In this document: one piece after another, positions 24,580-34,859 of the stretch
Layout of the letters: every line of letters begins with the position of its first letter
Position numbering within the stretch: the first letter of the stretch is position 1
Assembly (NCBI GenBank): GCA_024402715.1
Contig: JAKSTF010000003.1
Span: 1-60,710 of the forward strand
Direction: 5' to 3'
Length of the DNA stretch: 60,710 nucleotides
Source of the DNA: Alphaproteobacteria bacterium
GTDB lineage: Bacteria > Pseudomonadota > Alphaproteobacteria > Rs-D84
Notes under the pieces: model-generated
Databases searched by the model: none
Seen by the model: the letters and a program-made list of their open reading frames with translations, nothing else
Told to the model about the DNA's origin: nothing
Made by a program: the position numbers and the translations under genes

Positions 24580-24897
24580 ATATCGGGTTTCTGGTGCCAG
24601 GTACCCGACAACCCCGCAATAGCAAAAATGAATATAATCAACAATTGCCAATTATACTCTGCGCCATCTTAGGCAGCCATTGCAAAGCGAACATTGTCGT
24701 TCGCAGCGATTCTATCGCCATTCAGTTTTTAATTGGTATTTAACGACACCACGTCGAATTCAACCGATTTGCCTTTACTGCGTCTGTCGAAACTGTGTCA
24801 TCCCCATGATTTTTATTGGTGGAGATGCCGGGTACCGCCCCCGGGTCCAAAACGACTATTTCGCAACGGATTCAGAATCATCTTCGCATATGCGACG
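24580..24897 (-). ncRNA. ssrA: tmRNA, permuted two-piece type
   Basis: tmRNA rescues stalled ribosomes and tags their products for proteolysis. The gene is circularly permuted as in other Alphaproteobacteria: the acceptor piece comes first and ends with an encoded CCA (24817-24819), preceded by ACCCGGGGGCGGTACCCGG. An 11-nt intervening segment follows, then the coding piece begins GGGGATGACA (from 24805) with GTTTCGACAG. GGGGATG pairs with the acceptor CATCTCC. The tag frame (24704-24669) encodes ANDNVRFAMAA and a TAA stop. The coding piece ends near GGTACCTGGCACCAG and AACCCGAT. The outer ends are approximate. Its promoter is at 24904-24931. Confidence 0.93.
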
Positions 24898-24903
24898 CTA
24901 AAT

Positions 24904-24931
24904 ATTATAATCTTTGCGGTGGAAATTGCAA
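24904..24931 (-). promoter_or_regulatory. Promoter of ssrA
   Basis: TTGCAA (24926-24931) and a perfect TATAAT (24904-24909) are 16 bp apart on the minus strand, directly before the tmRNA precursor. Confidence 0.75.
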
Positions 24932-24941
24932 GTTTTTAAGT

Positions 24942-24947
24942 TATAAT
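24942..24947 (+). promoter_or_regulatory. -10 box of obgE
   Basis: TATAAT ends 21 bp before the obgE ATG, divergent from the ssrA promoter. The -35 is weak (TGGAAA at 16 bp). Confidence 0.45.
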
Positions 24948-24965
24948 GATAAAAAATAGGGTTAA

Positions 24966-26538
<1,573 letters not shown>

Positions 26539-26576
26539 AAAGTTTTAATATACTAAGTGAAAAAAAGGAGAAAAAA

Positions 26577-27203
26577 ATGTCACAGGTATCATTAAAGGGA
26601 ACACAAACAGAAAAAAATATTTTGACAGCGTTCGCCGGTGAATCGCAGGCACGTAATCGTTATTCTTTTTTTGCATCAAAGGCCAAAGATGAAGGTTATC
26701 AGGCAATTGCAAAAATATTTTTAGAAACCGCGGAACAGGAACGTGAACATGCATCACGTTTGTTTAAAATGTTAGAGGGGGGCGTTGTTGAAATAACCGC
26801 ATCGTTTCCGGCCGGTAAAATTGGTACCACATTGGAAAATTTACGTTCCGCCGCGTTTGGTGAAAATGATGAAAATACAGATATGTATCCAAAATTTGCA
26901 CAAATTGCCGCTCAAGAAGGTTTTCCGGCCATTGCAGAAATTTTGAAAAATATTGGATATGCAGAACGTTACCATGAATCACGTTTTCGTGCATTAATTG
27001 ATGCAATTGAAAATGGAACATTGTTTAAACAGGACAAAGTTGTTATGTGGCGTTGCACAAATTGTGGCAATTGGCACATTGGGACCGAGGCTCCATCCGT
27101 TTGTCCGGCATGTTTACACCCACAGGGATATTTTATCAGCGAAGGAACCATTAACCGTTGTGATACTAATGAAGGTTTTTGTGAGTACACAAACATCGAT
27201 TAA
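26577..27203 (+). CDS. Rubrerythrin
   Basis: Rubrerythrin is a non-haem diiron peroxidase that removes hydrogen peroxide in anaerobes and microaerophiles. The four-helix part has the ligands in AGESQARNRY, AEQEREHA, AQEGFPAIAEI and AERYHESRF. A C-terminal rubredoxin-like knuckle follows (CTNCGNWHIG and CPACLHPQGYF). The start at 26577 has a strong AAGGAGA Shine-Dalgarno, giving 208 residues. A terminator follows directly. Together with the peroxiredoxin at 33903 it suggests a low-oxygen lifestyle. Confidence 0.95.
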   Translation: MSQVSLKGTQTEKNILTAFAGESQARNRYSFFASKAKDEGYQAIAKIFLETAEQEREHASRLFKMLEGGVVEITASFPAGKIGTTLENLRSAAFGENDENTDMYPKFAQIAAQEGFPAIAEILKNIGYAERYHESRFRALIDAIENGTLFKQDKVVMWRCTNCGNWHIGTEAPSVCPACLHPQGYFISEGTINRCDTNEGFCEYTNID

Positions 27204-27230
27204 AAAACGCCCCAAAACGGGGCATTTTTT
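27204..27230. terminator. Terminator between rubrerythrin and the lipoprotein gene
   Basis: GCCCC, loop AAAAC, GGGGC with A tract left and T tract right, between two convergent genes. Confidence 0.85.
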
Positions 27231-27247
27231 ATTAAATTAAATGGTTG

Positions 27248-27754
27248 TTATTTGGCAATAATACGTGCACGTGAACCATTTGAACCATCCATAATATATA
27301 CAGATTGACCAACGGAATATACTGTATCGGCGGTCTGGGTTAATGTTATCAATTCACCATTACTTAATTTTACAATATATTCAATTCCATCAGATGCTGA
27401 TAATGTTTCTTGGGTTTTGCCACCTAAATATCCACCCAATAAGATACCAGCGGTGGTTCCAAGAACTTTTGCGGTATTTTTATGTTTTTTATGTTTTTGG
27501 GCAATGCTTTTACCAATTTCATTTCCCGCGGTTCCACCTGCAACGGCACCCGCGATTGTTCCAATCGAACCATTTTGCGTTGCGATTTTAACGGGACGGG
27601 TACTGGTGATAACGCCTTCTTTGACCGTATTAATTTTTCCGGTATCAACGGTATTATACGTTGATGAAGGGCCACTGTAATTGGATGGGACCATATTAAC
27701 GGTGCATGCCGATAATGAAATGGTAATAACAGATGTGATAATAATATTTTTCAT
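27248..27754 (-). CDS. Lipoprotein with glycine-zipper domain (17-kDa antigen/SlyB-like)
   Basis: The signal peptide ends in a lipobox, ISLSAC, with Cys17 the likely lipidated residue. Residues about 63-110 form a glycine zipper (IGTIAGAVAGGTAGNEIG and GTTAGILLGGYLGG), as in the rickettsial 17-kDa antigen and SlyB/PcP outer-membrane lipoproteins. The C-terminal part is a small beta domain (YIVKLSNGELITL, GQSVYIM). Start supported by the Shine-Dalgarno AAAGGTG. It has its own promoter (27782-27810). Confidence 0.88.
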   Translation of the reverse strand: MKNIIITSVITISLSACTVNMVPSNYSGPSSTYNTVDTGKINTVKEGVITSTRPVKIATQNGSIGTIAGAVAGGTAGNEIGKSIAQKHKKHKNTAKVLGTTAGILLGGYLGGKTQETLSASDGIEYIVKLSNGELITLTQTADTVYSVGQSVYIMDGSNGSRARIIAK

Positions 27755-27781
27755 AATAATTCACCTTTGATTTACACGAAT

Positions 27782-27810
27782 ATGTTACTTTTATTTTGTG
27801 GTTTTATCAA
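27782..27810 (-). promoter_or_regulatory. Promoter of the glycine-zipper lipoprotein gene
   Basis: TTGATA (27805-27810) and TAACAT (27782-27787) are 17 bp apart on the minus strand. Confidence 0.5.
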
Positions 27811-27931
27811 TAAAATTTGTTGGCAAATAATTTATCGCTTAAAAAGCCATTATAAAAATCATTTGTTGTTGAAACAAATTGTAAAAATGTGATATATTTT
27901 CGATATAAATATATTTTTTAGGGACGGGAAA

Positions 27932-29350
27932 ATGCATAGGTTTAAATTTTTATGTTTTTCATTGGTAATAGTTGTTTTTTCTACAATGCATAGTGTTGGG
28001 TATGCTGAAGATGAAAAAAAACAAGTCGATAAAAAAGAAGACCTGGTACAAAATACAGGAAAAGAAGAGCCGAATACGGGAAATCCGAATAACGATAGTA
28101 CATCTGTGGAAAATATAAATATATCGGGGATTGTTGTTGATGATGATAGTGAACCACTACCAGGGGTTACAGTTGTAACTGTCGATAATACCGCAAAGGG
28201 AATTGCAACCGATACAGATGGTCGGTTTTTATTAGATGATGTTCCAAGTAATACGAACATTAAATTTTCGTATGTTGGTTATACGACACAAACAGTTCCT
28301 GCAGTTAACTTTTATAACAATGGAGAATATACTGTCGTTTTAACAGCAGACCATAAAGATCTTGATGAAGTTACAGCTATTGCATGTAGTCTGGAAGGAA
28401 ATGTAGCAACGGCAAAAAAAATAAACGGTGTATGTAAACCGACACAATGTAAAGAAGGATTTGTATTATGGAATGAAACAACAGAAAATTTAAATAATGA
28501 TGGCGGTTCATGTGATGCCCAAAATATTGACGACTGTCAATCCGTAACGTATGGTGATGCATGTGTTCAAAAAACAGATGCTGATATCGATCAAGAAAAC
28601 GCGGTGGCGGATGAATCAAATGCAGAACCACAAATGAGTAAAGAAGAACGTGAAAAATTAATTGCGGAAAAGGAACAGGCATTAAAGGCGGCCAAAGAAA
28701 AAGAAACCAGTACGGCAAACAAAGCACTGGGGGCGGCATCAATGGCGGCATCGGGTATTGGTGCGATGGAATTGGCATCTGCAATTGCTGAAAAACGTGC
28801 CGATGAAAATGCCGAGGCCGATATGACTGCATATTTGGCCACGTTCCGGTGTGATTATGGTGATGGAAAATCATTTAAGGGTGGTGAAACAGAAATTCAA
28901 TTACCGGGCGGTAATGCATTAATTGAATATTATGGTGAATATATGCGATTGGCCAATGATTTAAAGATACGGAAACAGGCATTGGGGATGAAGCCTGGTA
29001 TTGAATCAGAGGTTGTATTGGATGCATCCCAATTGGGATTATATGATGATGAAACACGTGAACGGGGCGAAGGTGCCTTTACATCGATATATCGTGCGTT
29101 AACGAATCTGGATGGTACGGATGCGAAAAAATGGGATGAACAAAAATCTGCTACAAAAACGAAACGCAATGTTGGCATTGGATTGACGGCCACGGGTGTT
29201 GTGGGTGGTGCGGTTGGTGATATGATAATCAATCGTGAAAAAACGGATACGGATGAAAAAACGGATAAAAAATCCGATACCGGTTTAAATTTAAAGAATA
29301 TGTTCGAAAATGCCGCAGATAATATAGGTGTAACTAAAATTACCAATTAA
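27932..29350 (+). CDS. Secreted protein with carboxypeptidase-regulatory-like domain (472 aa)
   Basis: A signal peptide (cleavage near GYA-EDEKK, residue 25) precedes an acidic linker. Residues about 63-147 read like the carboxypeptidase-D regulatory-like domain that heads Bacteroidota SusC/TonB-dependent receptors: ISGIVVDD, PLPGVTVVTVDNTAKG, ATDTDGRFLLDDV, FSYVGYTTQ, then LDEVTAI. A short Cys-rich part with CKEGFVLW, a Glu/Lys/Ala helical region (about 235-265), a Gly/Ala hydrophobic stretch (about 268-287) and a second one (about 419-436) follow. The C-terminal half is not recognised. No beta-barrel is present. A horizontally acquired or recruited surface protein is plausible. Confidence 0.8.
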   Translation: MHRFKFLCFSLVIVVFSTMHSVGYAEDEKKQVDKKEDLVQNTGKEEPNTGNPNNDSTSVENINISGIVVDDDSEPLPGVTVVTVDNTAKGIATDTDGRFLLDDVPSNTNIKFSYVGYTTQTVPAVNFYNNGEYTVVLTADHKDLDEVTAIACSLEGNVATAKKINGVCKPTQCKEGFVLWNETTENLNNDGGSCDAQNIDDCQSVTYGDACVQKTDADIDQENAVADESNAEPQMSKEEREKLIAEKEQALKAAKEKETSTANKALGAASMAASGIGAMELASAIAEKRADENAEADMTAYLATFRCDYGDGKSFKGGETEIQLPGGNALIEYYGEYMRLANDLKIRKQALGMKPGIESEVVLDASQLGLYDDETRERGEGAFTSIYRALTNLDGTDAKKWDEQKSATKTKRNVGIGLTATGVVGGAVGDMIINREKTDTDEKTDKKSDTGLNLKNMFENAADNIGVTKITN

Positions 29351-29428
29351 TTGATGAATGAACAGCAGGGCAGTGAAGATATTTCTGGTGCTGTACAGAA
29401 AATGCTTCCAAAATAGGTAATTGTTCAC

Positions 29429-29455
29429 TGTGGTATGTTTTAGTACGATGCCACA
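29429..29455 (+). terminator. Possible weak terminator after the secreted protein
   Basis: TGTGGTAT, 11-nt loop, ATGCCACA pair with one G-T pair, then TTTGT. The T tract is poor. Confidence 0.35.
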
Positions 29456-29554
29456 TTTGTAATAGAAGGCGTATCGTCTTTTAAAAATCTGATTATGTAT
29501 AATATTTGAATGTGCATTTTTTTTAATGAATCCATATTAATATTCGTAATAAAA

Positions 29555-29578
29555 AAATCCCCCGTTTGTGGGGGATTT
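29555..29578 (-). terminator. Terminator of dnaK
   Basis: AAATCCCCC, 6-nt loop, GGGGGATTT form a perfect 9-bp stem with seven T on the minus strand, 19 bp after the dnaK stop. Confidence 0.88.
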
Positions 29579-29597
29579 ATCGTTTGTGCATAATTTA

Positions 29598-31487
29598 TTA
29601 TTTTTCAGAAAAATCTGCATCACGCGTGCCGTCGGTATTCTGTTGTTCAGAATTTGCATTGGCATTTTGTTCCGCCTGGGCTGCTTTATAAACTGCTTCG
29701 CCCAATTTCATTGCTTTTTCTGTTAATGCATCTGTTTTTTCTTTCAGACTTTCTGCGGTTGCATCTGTCTTGGCCAATTCGTCGCTTAATGCCTGTTTGG
29801 CCGTTTCAATTGCACTGCGTTCATCGGTACTGATTTTGTCACCGTGTTCTTTTAATGATTTTTCAATGCTGAAAATAGCGGTCTCGGCTGTATTGCGTGC
29901 TTCGACCAGGGCGCGTTTTTTCTTGTCTGCATCGGCATTAGCTGCGGCTTCGTCAACCATTTTTTTGATGTCTTCTTCGGATAGACCACCGTCTGATTTA
30001 ATTGATATTGCCTGTTCTTTGCCTGTTCCTTTGTCCTTGGCAGAAACATGAACAATACCATTTGCGTCAATGTCAAATGAAACCTCTATCTGTGGAACGC
30101 CCATTGGGGCAGGGGCAATACCCTCTAAATTAAATTGACCCAATAATTTATTATCTTCGGCCATATCACGTTCACCCTGAAATACACGGATGGTTACAGC
30201 TGATTGATTGTCTTCGGCTGTGCTGAAAATCTGAGATTTCTTTGTTGGGATTGTTGTATTGCGATCAATCATGCGTGTAAATACACCACCACGTGTTTCA
30301 ATTCCCAATGATAACGGTGTTACGTCTAATAATAAAACATCTTTAACATCACCTTTTAATACACCACCCTGAATTGCGGCACCCAATGCAACAACTTCGT
30401 CCGGATTTACACCTTTGTGTGGGTCACGGCCAAAGAATTCTTTTACAACATCTTGAACCTTTGGCATACGGGTTTGACCACCAACCAAAATAACTTCATT
30501 GATTTGTGATTTATCCAAACCGGCATCAGCCAATGCACGTTTACATGGTTCAATTGTTTTTTGAATCAAATCATCAACCAATGATTCCAATTTTGCACGT
30601 GTTAATGTTGTATTAAAATGTTTTGGCCCCGTTGCGTCTGCGGTCAAGAATGGCAGGTTAATATCTGCAGTTGCCTTAGACGACAATTCAATTTTTGCTT
30701 TTTCAGCGGCTTCTTTTAATCTTTGTAATGCCAATTTATCATTTGATAAATCGATACCCGTTTGTGATTTAAATTCATCAATCAAGAATTTCAAAATACG
30801 GGCATCAAAATCAGAACCACCCAATGCGGTATCACCGTTTGTTGATTTAACTTCGAATACACCGTCAACAATTTCCAAAATAGAAATATCAAATGTACCA
30901 CCGCCCAAGTCATATACGGCGATTGTCCCATTTTTATCTTTTTCCATACCATATGCCAAAGCAGCGGCGGTTGGTTCGTTTACGATACGCAAAACATTCA
31001 AACCTGCAATACGACCTGCATCCTTGGTTGCCTGACGTTGTGAATCATTAAAGTATGCAGGAACGGTAATAACAGCGTCTGTAACAGGTTCACCTAAGTA
31101 ATTTTCTGCATCTTTTTTCAATTTTGCCAACACCATTGCAGAAACCTGTGATGGCGCATATTTTTTGCCATTTATTTCAACCCAGGCATCCCCATTGTCG
31201 CCTGCAACAATTTTATATGGAACACGTGCAGCGATTTCTTTGACGGCAGGGCTGTCAAAACGCAGGCCCATTAAACGTTTGATTTCATAAATTGTATTTT
31301 CTGGATTTGTAACTGCTTGATTCTTGGCGGTAATACCAACCAATTGTTCGTTTGACTGTGTTATTGCAATAATCGACGGTGTTGTACGTCCACCTTCGGA
31401 ATTTTCAATAATTTTTGGATCCGTAGCATCCATAAATGCCATTGCTGAATTGGTTGTCCCCAAATCGATACCGATAACTTTTCCCAT
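29598..31487 (-). CDS. dnaK: Chaperone DnaK (Hsp70)
   Basis: DnaK is the ATP-driven Hsp70 that binds hydrophobic peptide segments. The 629 residues include [65 protein letters not shown] and [11 protein letters not shown]. The substrate domain has [17 protein letters not shown]. The C-terminal tail ends DADFSEK in place of the common acidic EExK end. dnaJ and grpE are not adjacent. The promoter at 31521-31550 has a CTTGAAA -35 of heat-shock type. Confidence 0.98.
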   Translation of the reverse strand: MGKVIGIDLGTTNSAMAFMDATDPKIIENSEGGRTTPSIIAITQSNEQLVGITAKNQAVTNPENTIYEIKRLMGLRFDSPAVKEIAARVPYKIVAGDNGDAWVEINGKKYAPSQVSAMVLAKLKKDAENYLGEPVTDAVITVPAYFNDSQRQATKDAGRIAGLNVLRIVNEPTAAALAYGMEKDKNGTIAVYDLGGGTFDISILEIVDGVFEVKSTNGDTALGGSDFDARILKFLIDEFKSQTGIDLSNDKLALQRLKEAAEKAKIELSSKATADINLPFLTADATGPKHFNTTLTRAKLESLVDDLIQKTIEPCKRALADAGLDKSQINEVILVGGQTRMPKVQDVVKEFFGRDPHKGVNPDEVVALGAAIQGGVLKGDVKDVLLLDVTPLSLGIETRGGVFTRMIDRNTTIPTKKSQIFSTAEDNQSAVTIRVFQGERDMAEDNKLLGQFNLEGIAPAPMGVPQIEVSFDIDANGIVHVSAKDKGTGKEQAISIKSDGGLSEEDIKKMVDEAAANADADKKKRALVEARNTAETAIFSIEKSLKEHGDKISTDERSAIETAKQALSDELAKTDATAESLKEKTDALTEKAMKLGEAVYKAAQAEQNANANSEQQNTDGTRDADFSEK

Positions 31488-31520
31488 TTTTTACTCCTGT
31501 TAAATTATTTGCTTAGACAC

Positions 31521-31550
31521 GATATAGTGAACAATAAATATCATTTCAAG
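31521..31550 (-). promoter_or_regulatory. Promoter of dnaK, heat-shock-like
   Basis: CTTGAAA (31544-31550) and TATATC (31521-31526) lie 17 bp apart on the minus strand. The CTTGAA box and CTATAT resemble the alphaproteobacterial RpoH pattern, but a sigma-70 reading (TTGAAA/TATATC) is also possible. Confidence 0.5.
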
Positions 31551-31597
31551 ACCACAGGAAAAAAATATTAAAATAATTTTACAAAATATGATTTTTG

Positions 31598-31625
31598 TTG
31601 ACAAAATAAAGAAATAGTTTATAAC
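31598..31625 (+). promoter_or_regulatory. Promoter of the 144-aa gene
   Basis: A consensus TTGACA (31598-31603) and TATAAC (31620-31625) are 16 bp apart, about 50 bp before the ATG. Confidence 0.65.
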
Positions 31626-31674
31626 ATATAAAGCATACACTTAGATTAACCTGATTAAATTAAGGAGCAAAATC

Positions 31675-32109
31675 ATGGAACCAATGTGTATTGATATAAA
31701 AACATATAGCTTAGTCCACAATAATAACACACGTGTAAAAAAGAAACAACGTATAGAAATTAAAGGGGATAAGATTATATTGAATGATGAGTATGATATT
31801 TCAAAACGTAAACTGGCTTGGGATATAAAATATGACTTTAAAAAATTAATTCAAAATGATTTTGCAGGAAATAAAATAAATTTTGCATATTTTGTTGATT
31901 TAAAAGATGTTCCTGATTACGAAAAAAAAATAAATAAGCTGTGCTCTGTGATAAAAAACGGTATATGTCGTATGGAAGCTGATGCTGATCGTGGAAGACA
32001 AACCCTGATTGTCGGTATCAGCAGTTCTGAAGAAAAATTGGATTTTTATAAATGGTGTGCTGCATATGAATTTAAAAAGTGCGCTGAATTAAATCTTTTG
32101 ATAAGATAA
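31675..32109 (+). CDS. Unknown soluble protein (144 aa)
   Basis: A strong Shine-Dalgarno AAGGAG supports the ATG at 31675. The protein is Lys-rich, without signal peptide or membrane segment, and has mixed beta/alpha sequence (IEIKGDKIILNDEYD, KLCSVIKNGICRMEADADRG, LIVGISSSEEKLDFYKWC). I recognise no family. It is monocistronic, with its own strong promoter and a perfect-palindrome terminator. Confidence 0.7.
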   Translation: MEPMCIDIKTYSLVHNNNTRVKKKQRIEIKGDKIILNDEYDISKRKLAWDIKYDFKKLIQNDFAGNKINFAYFVDLKDVPDYEKKINKLCSVIKNGICRMEADADRGRQTLIVGISSSEEKLDFYKWCAAYEFKKCAELNLLIR

Positions 32110-32129
32110 TAAGTATAAAAAGTAAAAAA

Positions 32130-32151
32130 AGACCGAACAATTGTTCGGTCT
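32130..32151. terminator. Shared terminator of the 144-aa gene and rplY
   Basis: AGACCGAACAA and TTGTTCGGTCT make a perfect 22-bp palindrome with A tract to the left, lying between convergent genes. Confidence 0.85.
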
Positions 32152-32172
32152 AAATAATTTATATTTAACAAA

Positions 32173-32793
32173 TTATTTTTTTGCAGGTGCTGCCGCAGGT
32201 GCCGCTGCTTTGGCCGCATCGGCTGCATCTTCGGGCATTTTACCACCAATTGTTGCAAATGCCAATTCTGCCTGGTGCAGGCCCAATTCAATACCATTTG
32301 GTAATACCAAATCAGAACCATGAACTGCATCACCGATTGTCAAATCTGTTAAATCAATTATGATTTTTTCAGGTATATTTTGAACCAAACCACGTAATGC
32401 AACCTTACGTACAGCAAAGTTCAATACACCGCCCAATTTTAACCCACGTGATGTTTCTGCATTGATAACTTCGACCGGAACAACAACGTTAACAGGTTTT
32501 TTAACATCGATACGTTTGAAATCGGCGTGAATAACAACGTCAGAAACTGGATGATATTGAATATCCATCAACATTGCATTTTCTGTTTTGCCGTTTGCGT
32601 TAATTTCGATTAATTTTGTCCGCAAACTTGGTGTTTTTAATAACATATTAAATTCATGACCATTTAATTCAATAGTTACGGGTTCTTGTTTTTCACCATA
32701 GATTACAGCAGGGACGTTTTTGCCTTTGCGGATGCTGCGTGAGGCCCCCTTGCCAGTACGTTCGCGAATTTCTGCATTTAATTTAATTGACAT
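32173..32793 (-). CDS. rplY: 50S ribosomal protein L25 (CTC family)
   Basis: L25 binds 5S rRNA. The N-terminal L25 domain (about 1-90: RERTGKGASRSIRKGKNVPA, VIYGEKQEPV, HPVSDVVIHADF) is followed by the CTC/TL5 beta domain (about 95-185) and an Ala/Pro/Lys-rich tail. The 206-residue length is typical of the long form in Alphaproteobacteria. It shares a terminator with the 144-aa gene. Confidence 0.96.
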   Translation of the reverse strand: MSIKLNAEIRERTGKGASRSIRKGKNVPAVIYGEKQEPVTIELNGHEFNMLLKTPSLRTKLIEINANGKTENAMLMDIQYHPVSDVVIHADFKRIDVKKPVNVVVPVEVINAETSRGLKLGGVLNFAVRKVALRGLVQNIPEKIIIDLTDLTIGDAVHGSDLVLPNGIELGLHQAELAFATIGGKMPEDAADAAKAAAPAAAPAKK

Positions 32794-32874
32794 TTTTTTT
32801 CCTTATGTTTGTTATTATACACAACCTCCAAGGGTGTCGTGCGGGGTATATTATTTATTAAAATGTTTGAAAAA

Positions 32875-33447
32875 TCAAGGTTTTTGTTCAGATATTTTTT
32901 GTAAAATTAAAAATCTGGCCCGACCGTATTTTTTATCGCGTAAAATTTTCCAATTTTGGCATGGTGTTGTAAAATTAACACCATCTTGTTCCCAGATTAA
33001 GATTGCGTTATTTGGTGCGATTTTACCCAATTTTTTTACAAATTGTTCCCCCAATGCAGCATCGGCGTATGGTGGGTCCAAAAATATCAAATTAGAAACA
33101 GGGCCATATTTAGAAATTACGGAAAAAGCATCGCAGATTTCTGTTCGGGCGGTATTGTCAATTGATAATAATTCTAAATTTTTACGAATTGTTTTCATTG
33201 AAACTGCTGACACATCGGTAATAACAACATTTGCTATGTCATATCGTGACAGACATTCAATGCCAAAGGCCCCACTGCCACCAAAGGTGTCCCATACATT
33301 AATTGTGGTATTTGGATCAATTATTCCGGATTCCAACATATTAAATAATGCTATTCTGGCCCGATTTTGGGTTGGACGAGCACCGGTCGGCAATACTAAT
33401 TTTCGGCCACGATATTTCCCAGATATAATTTGTAAATGTGAATTCAT
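32875..33447 (-). CDS. rsmD: 16S rRNA m2G966 methyltransferase RsmD
   Basis: RsmD methylates N2 of G966 in 16S rRNA on 30S subunits. Motifs are IISGKYRGRKLVLPTG, RPTQNRARIALFNML, the AdoMet site DTFGGSGAFGIECLSR and the catalytic LIFLDPPY. The start at 33447 (NSHLQIISGKY) is chosen because a -10 box ends 7 bp upstream, which rules out the longer forms. It gives 190 residues, close to the family norm. It is divergent from the alkyltransferase-like gene. Confidence 0.94.
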   Translation of the reverse strand: MNSHLQIISGKYRGRKLVLPTGARPTQNRARIALFNMLESGIIDPNTTINVWDTFGGSGAFGIECLSRYDIANVVITDVSAVSMKTIRKNLELLSIDNTARTEICDAFSVISKYGPVSNLIFLDPPYADAALGEQFVKKLGKIAPNNAILIWEQDGVNFTTPCQNWKILRDKKYGRARFLILQKISEQKP

Positions 33448-33454
33448 ATTGATC

Positions 33455-33483
33455 ATATTAGTGCACTTTTTGCAATAATCCAA
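33455..33483 (-). promoter_or_regulatory. Promoter of rsmD, leaderless type
   Basis: TTGGAT (33478-33483) and TAATAT (33455-33460) are 17 bp apart on the minus strand. The -10 ends 7 bp before the ATG at 33447, so transcription should begin at or next to the start codon. Confidence 0.55.
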
Positions 33484-33493
33484 GGGAATTTAT

Positions 33494-33522
33494 TTGCGTT
33501 TATATTTTTCGTAACATATAAT
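33494..33522 (+). promoter_or_regulatory. Promoter of the alkyltransferase-like gene, nearly leaderless
   Basis: TTGCGT (33494-33499) and TATAAT (33517-33522) are 17 bp apart. The -10 box overlaps the first in-frame ATG (33521), so that codon cannot be used; the next ATG (33533) lies 10 bp beyond the box. Confidence 0.6.
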
Positions 33523-33532
33523 GTCGACTGAC

Positions 33533-33877
33533 ATGAAAACATTTAATGAACAAGTTTATGATATTGTTGCCCGCATTCCCGCCGGACGTGTTGCAACGTT
33601 TGGCCAAATTGCACGTATGATTGGGCGACCACGTATGGCACGTTTTGTTGGTTATGCATCAAATAATAAAAACAGCTGGCATTTGCCATGGCATCGCGTT
33701 GTTTTCAAAGATGGCAGTTTATGCAATGAACCTTTTCATTCACAGCAATATCAGGCATTGTTGGACGAAGGGGTTGAATTTGACAATGAAGAACGTGTAT
33801 TGGTTGACAAATTTCAGTGGAATCCAGAAAACGAATCTGCCCCAATTGATTTACGTGATATGCCATTTGTGTTTTGA
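33533..33877 (+). CDS. Alkyltransferase-like protein (ATL, MGMT-related)
   Basis: The sequence matches the DNA-binding domain of O6-alkylguanine transferases: YDIVARIPAGRVATFGQIARMIG with the helix-turn-helix, then LPWHRVV. The reactive Cys of PCHRV is Trp53, the mark of ATL proteins, which bind O6-alkylguanine without repairing it and recruit nucleotide excision repair. From the chosen start it is 114 residues. It converges on the peroxiredoxin gene and shares a terminator with it. Confidence 0.92.
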   Translation: MKTFNEQVYDIVARIPAGRVATFGQIARMIGRPRMARFVGYASNNKNSWHLPWHRVVFKDGSLCNEPFHSQQYQALLDEGVEFDNEERVLVDKFQWNPENESAPIDLRDMPFVF

Positions 33878-33880
33878 TAA

Positions 33881-33902
33881 AAAATCCCCACTTTGGGGAT
33901 TT
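33881..33902. terminator. Shared terminator of the ATL and peroxiredoxin genes
   Basis: AAATCCCCA, loop CTT, TGGGGATTT flanked by A and T tracts between convergent genes. Confidence 0.85.
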
Positions 33903-34676
33903 TTACTTTTTTATTTTTTTATTGGTTGTATTCTTTGTGCCGTATAATGTGTCAAAAATTTTATCTTTGTCTAATTGTTTAAATGCCAAAAACCATGCAC
34001 GGACATCTAAATTTGTTTTTTTGTTGTTTATCCGTTGGTTTAATGCAGCGGTTGTTGCTGGGGCAGGTGCAACTACGGCTTTGCCGGGTTCCCAATCAGC
34101 AGGGGTTGATACCATAAAATTATCAGTCGTTTGTAATGCAATCAATAACCGCATTATTTCTGCCATATTTCGTCCATTTGATGCAGGATAATATAAAATT
34201 GCACGAATTATTCCGTGTGGATCAATCATAAAAACAGCTCGAACCGTTTTTGTGGAATATGTTTCCGGATGCACCATACCATACATTTTTGCAATATTCA
34301 TTTGCATATCATCAATTAATGGAAATGTGATTTCTGTATACATACCATCATCATCTTCAATGTGGCTTATTGCGTGCAACCATGCCAAATGGCCTGTTAA
34401 CGTTCCGACAGACAATCCAACCGGTTCCGCATTTAATTTATGAAATTCATCCAAATGTTTTTGGAAAGCCATAAATTCTGTTGTACAAATTGGTGTAAAA
34501 TCGGATGGGTGAGAAAAAAAGACTATCCATTTCCCAGCGAAATCAGATGGAAAATCAATAGGACCATTTGTGGTTTCAGCGTGAAATTTTGGTGCGGCAT
34601 CGCCAATTAGTGGCATTGATAAAATTGTTGAATCTTTATGATGATTACATTGACAATTATCAAATAAATCACACAT
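33903..34676 (-). CDS. Peroxiredoxin (Prx6/AhpC-TSA type)
   Basis: This thiol peroxidase reduces hydrogen peroxide and organic peroxides. The peroxidatic Cys is Cys64 in HPSDFTPICTTEF. MIDPHGIIRAILYYPASNGRN is typical of the Prx6 branch. Two additions stand out: a short Cys/His-rich head (MCDLFDNCQCNHH) and a C-terminal extension of about 45 residues (from AAVLNQRI-like sequence to a Lys-rich end). Shine-Dalgarno AAAGGAG precedes the ATG at 34676. Confidence 0.92.
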   Translation of the reverse strand: MCDLFDNCQCNHHKDSTILSMPLIGDAAPKFHAETTNGPIDFPSDFAGKWIVFFSHPSDFTPICTTEFMAFQKHLDEFHKLNAEPVGLSVGTLTGHLAWLHAISHIEDDDGMYTEITFPLIDDMQMNIAKMYGMVHPETYSTKTVRAVFMIDPHGIIRAILYYPASNGRNMAEIMRLLIALQTTDNFMVSTPADWEPGKAVVAPAPATTAALNQRINNKKTNLDVRAWFLAFKQLDKDKIFDTLYGTKNTTNKKIKK

Positions 34677-34800
34677 GTTTATCTCCTTTGTTCTTACGTA
34701 TATTTAGATTAACATTTTGAATATGTGTTTTGGCACAGGAACCTATTCATTAAAAATGTTGGTATTTGATGAAAAAAAAACATGCTAAATAAATTTATTC

Positions 34801-34828
34801 TTGATAAAACACGTAAAGCATTTAATAA
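34801..34828 (+). promoter_or_regulatory. Promoter of ihfB-accDA
   Basis: TTGATA (34801-34806) and TAATAA (34823-34828) are 16 bp apart, 31 bp before the ihfB ATG. Confidence 0.5.
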
Positions 34829-34859
34829 TGTAAGACGATTAAACAAAGGAAGAAACAAT

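Noticed and set aside
24310-24651. The longer 113-aa version of the small membrane protein
   Set aside because: Its first 39 codons lie in the tmRNA coding piece and spacer, while a good Shine-Dalgarno sits before the internal Met at 24534.
29354-29416. A 20-codon open frame after the secreted protein gene
   Set aside because: Too short to support, with no Shine-Dalgarno; it may simply be the 3' tail of the transcript.
33521-33532. Start of the alkyltransferase-like gene at the first ATG (33521)
   Set aside because: That ATG overlaps the -10 box TATAAT of the only good promoter, so it cannot be in the transcript; the ATG at 33533 is used instead.
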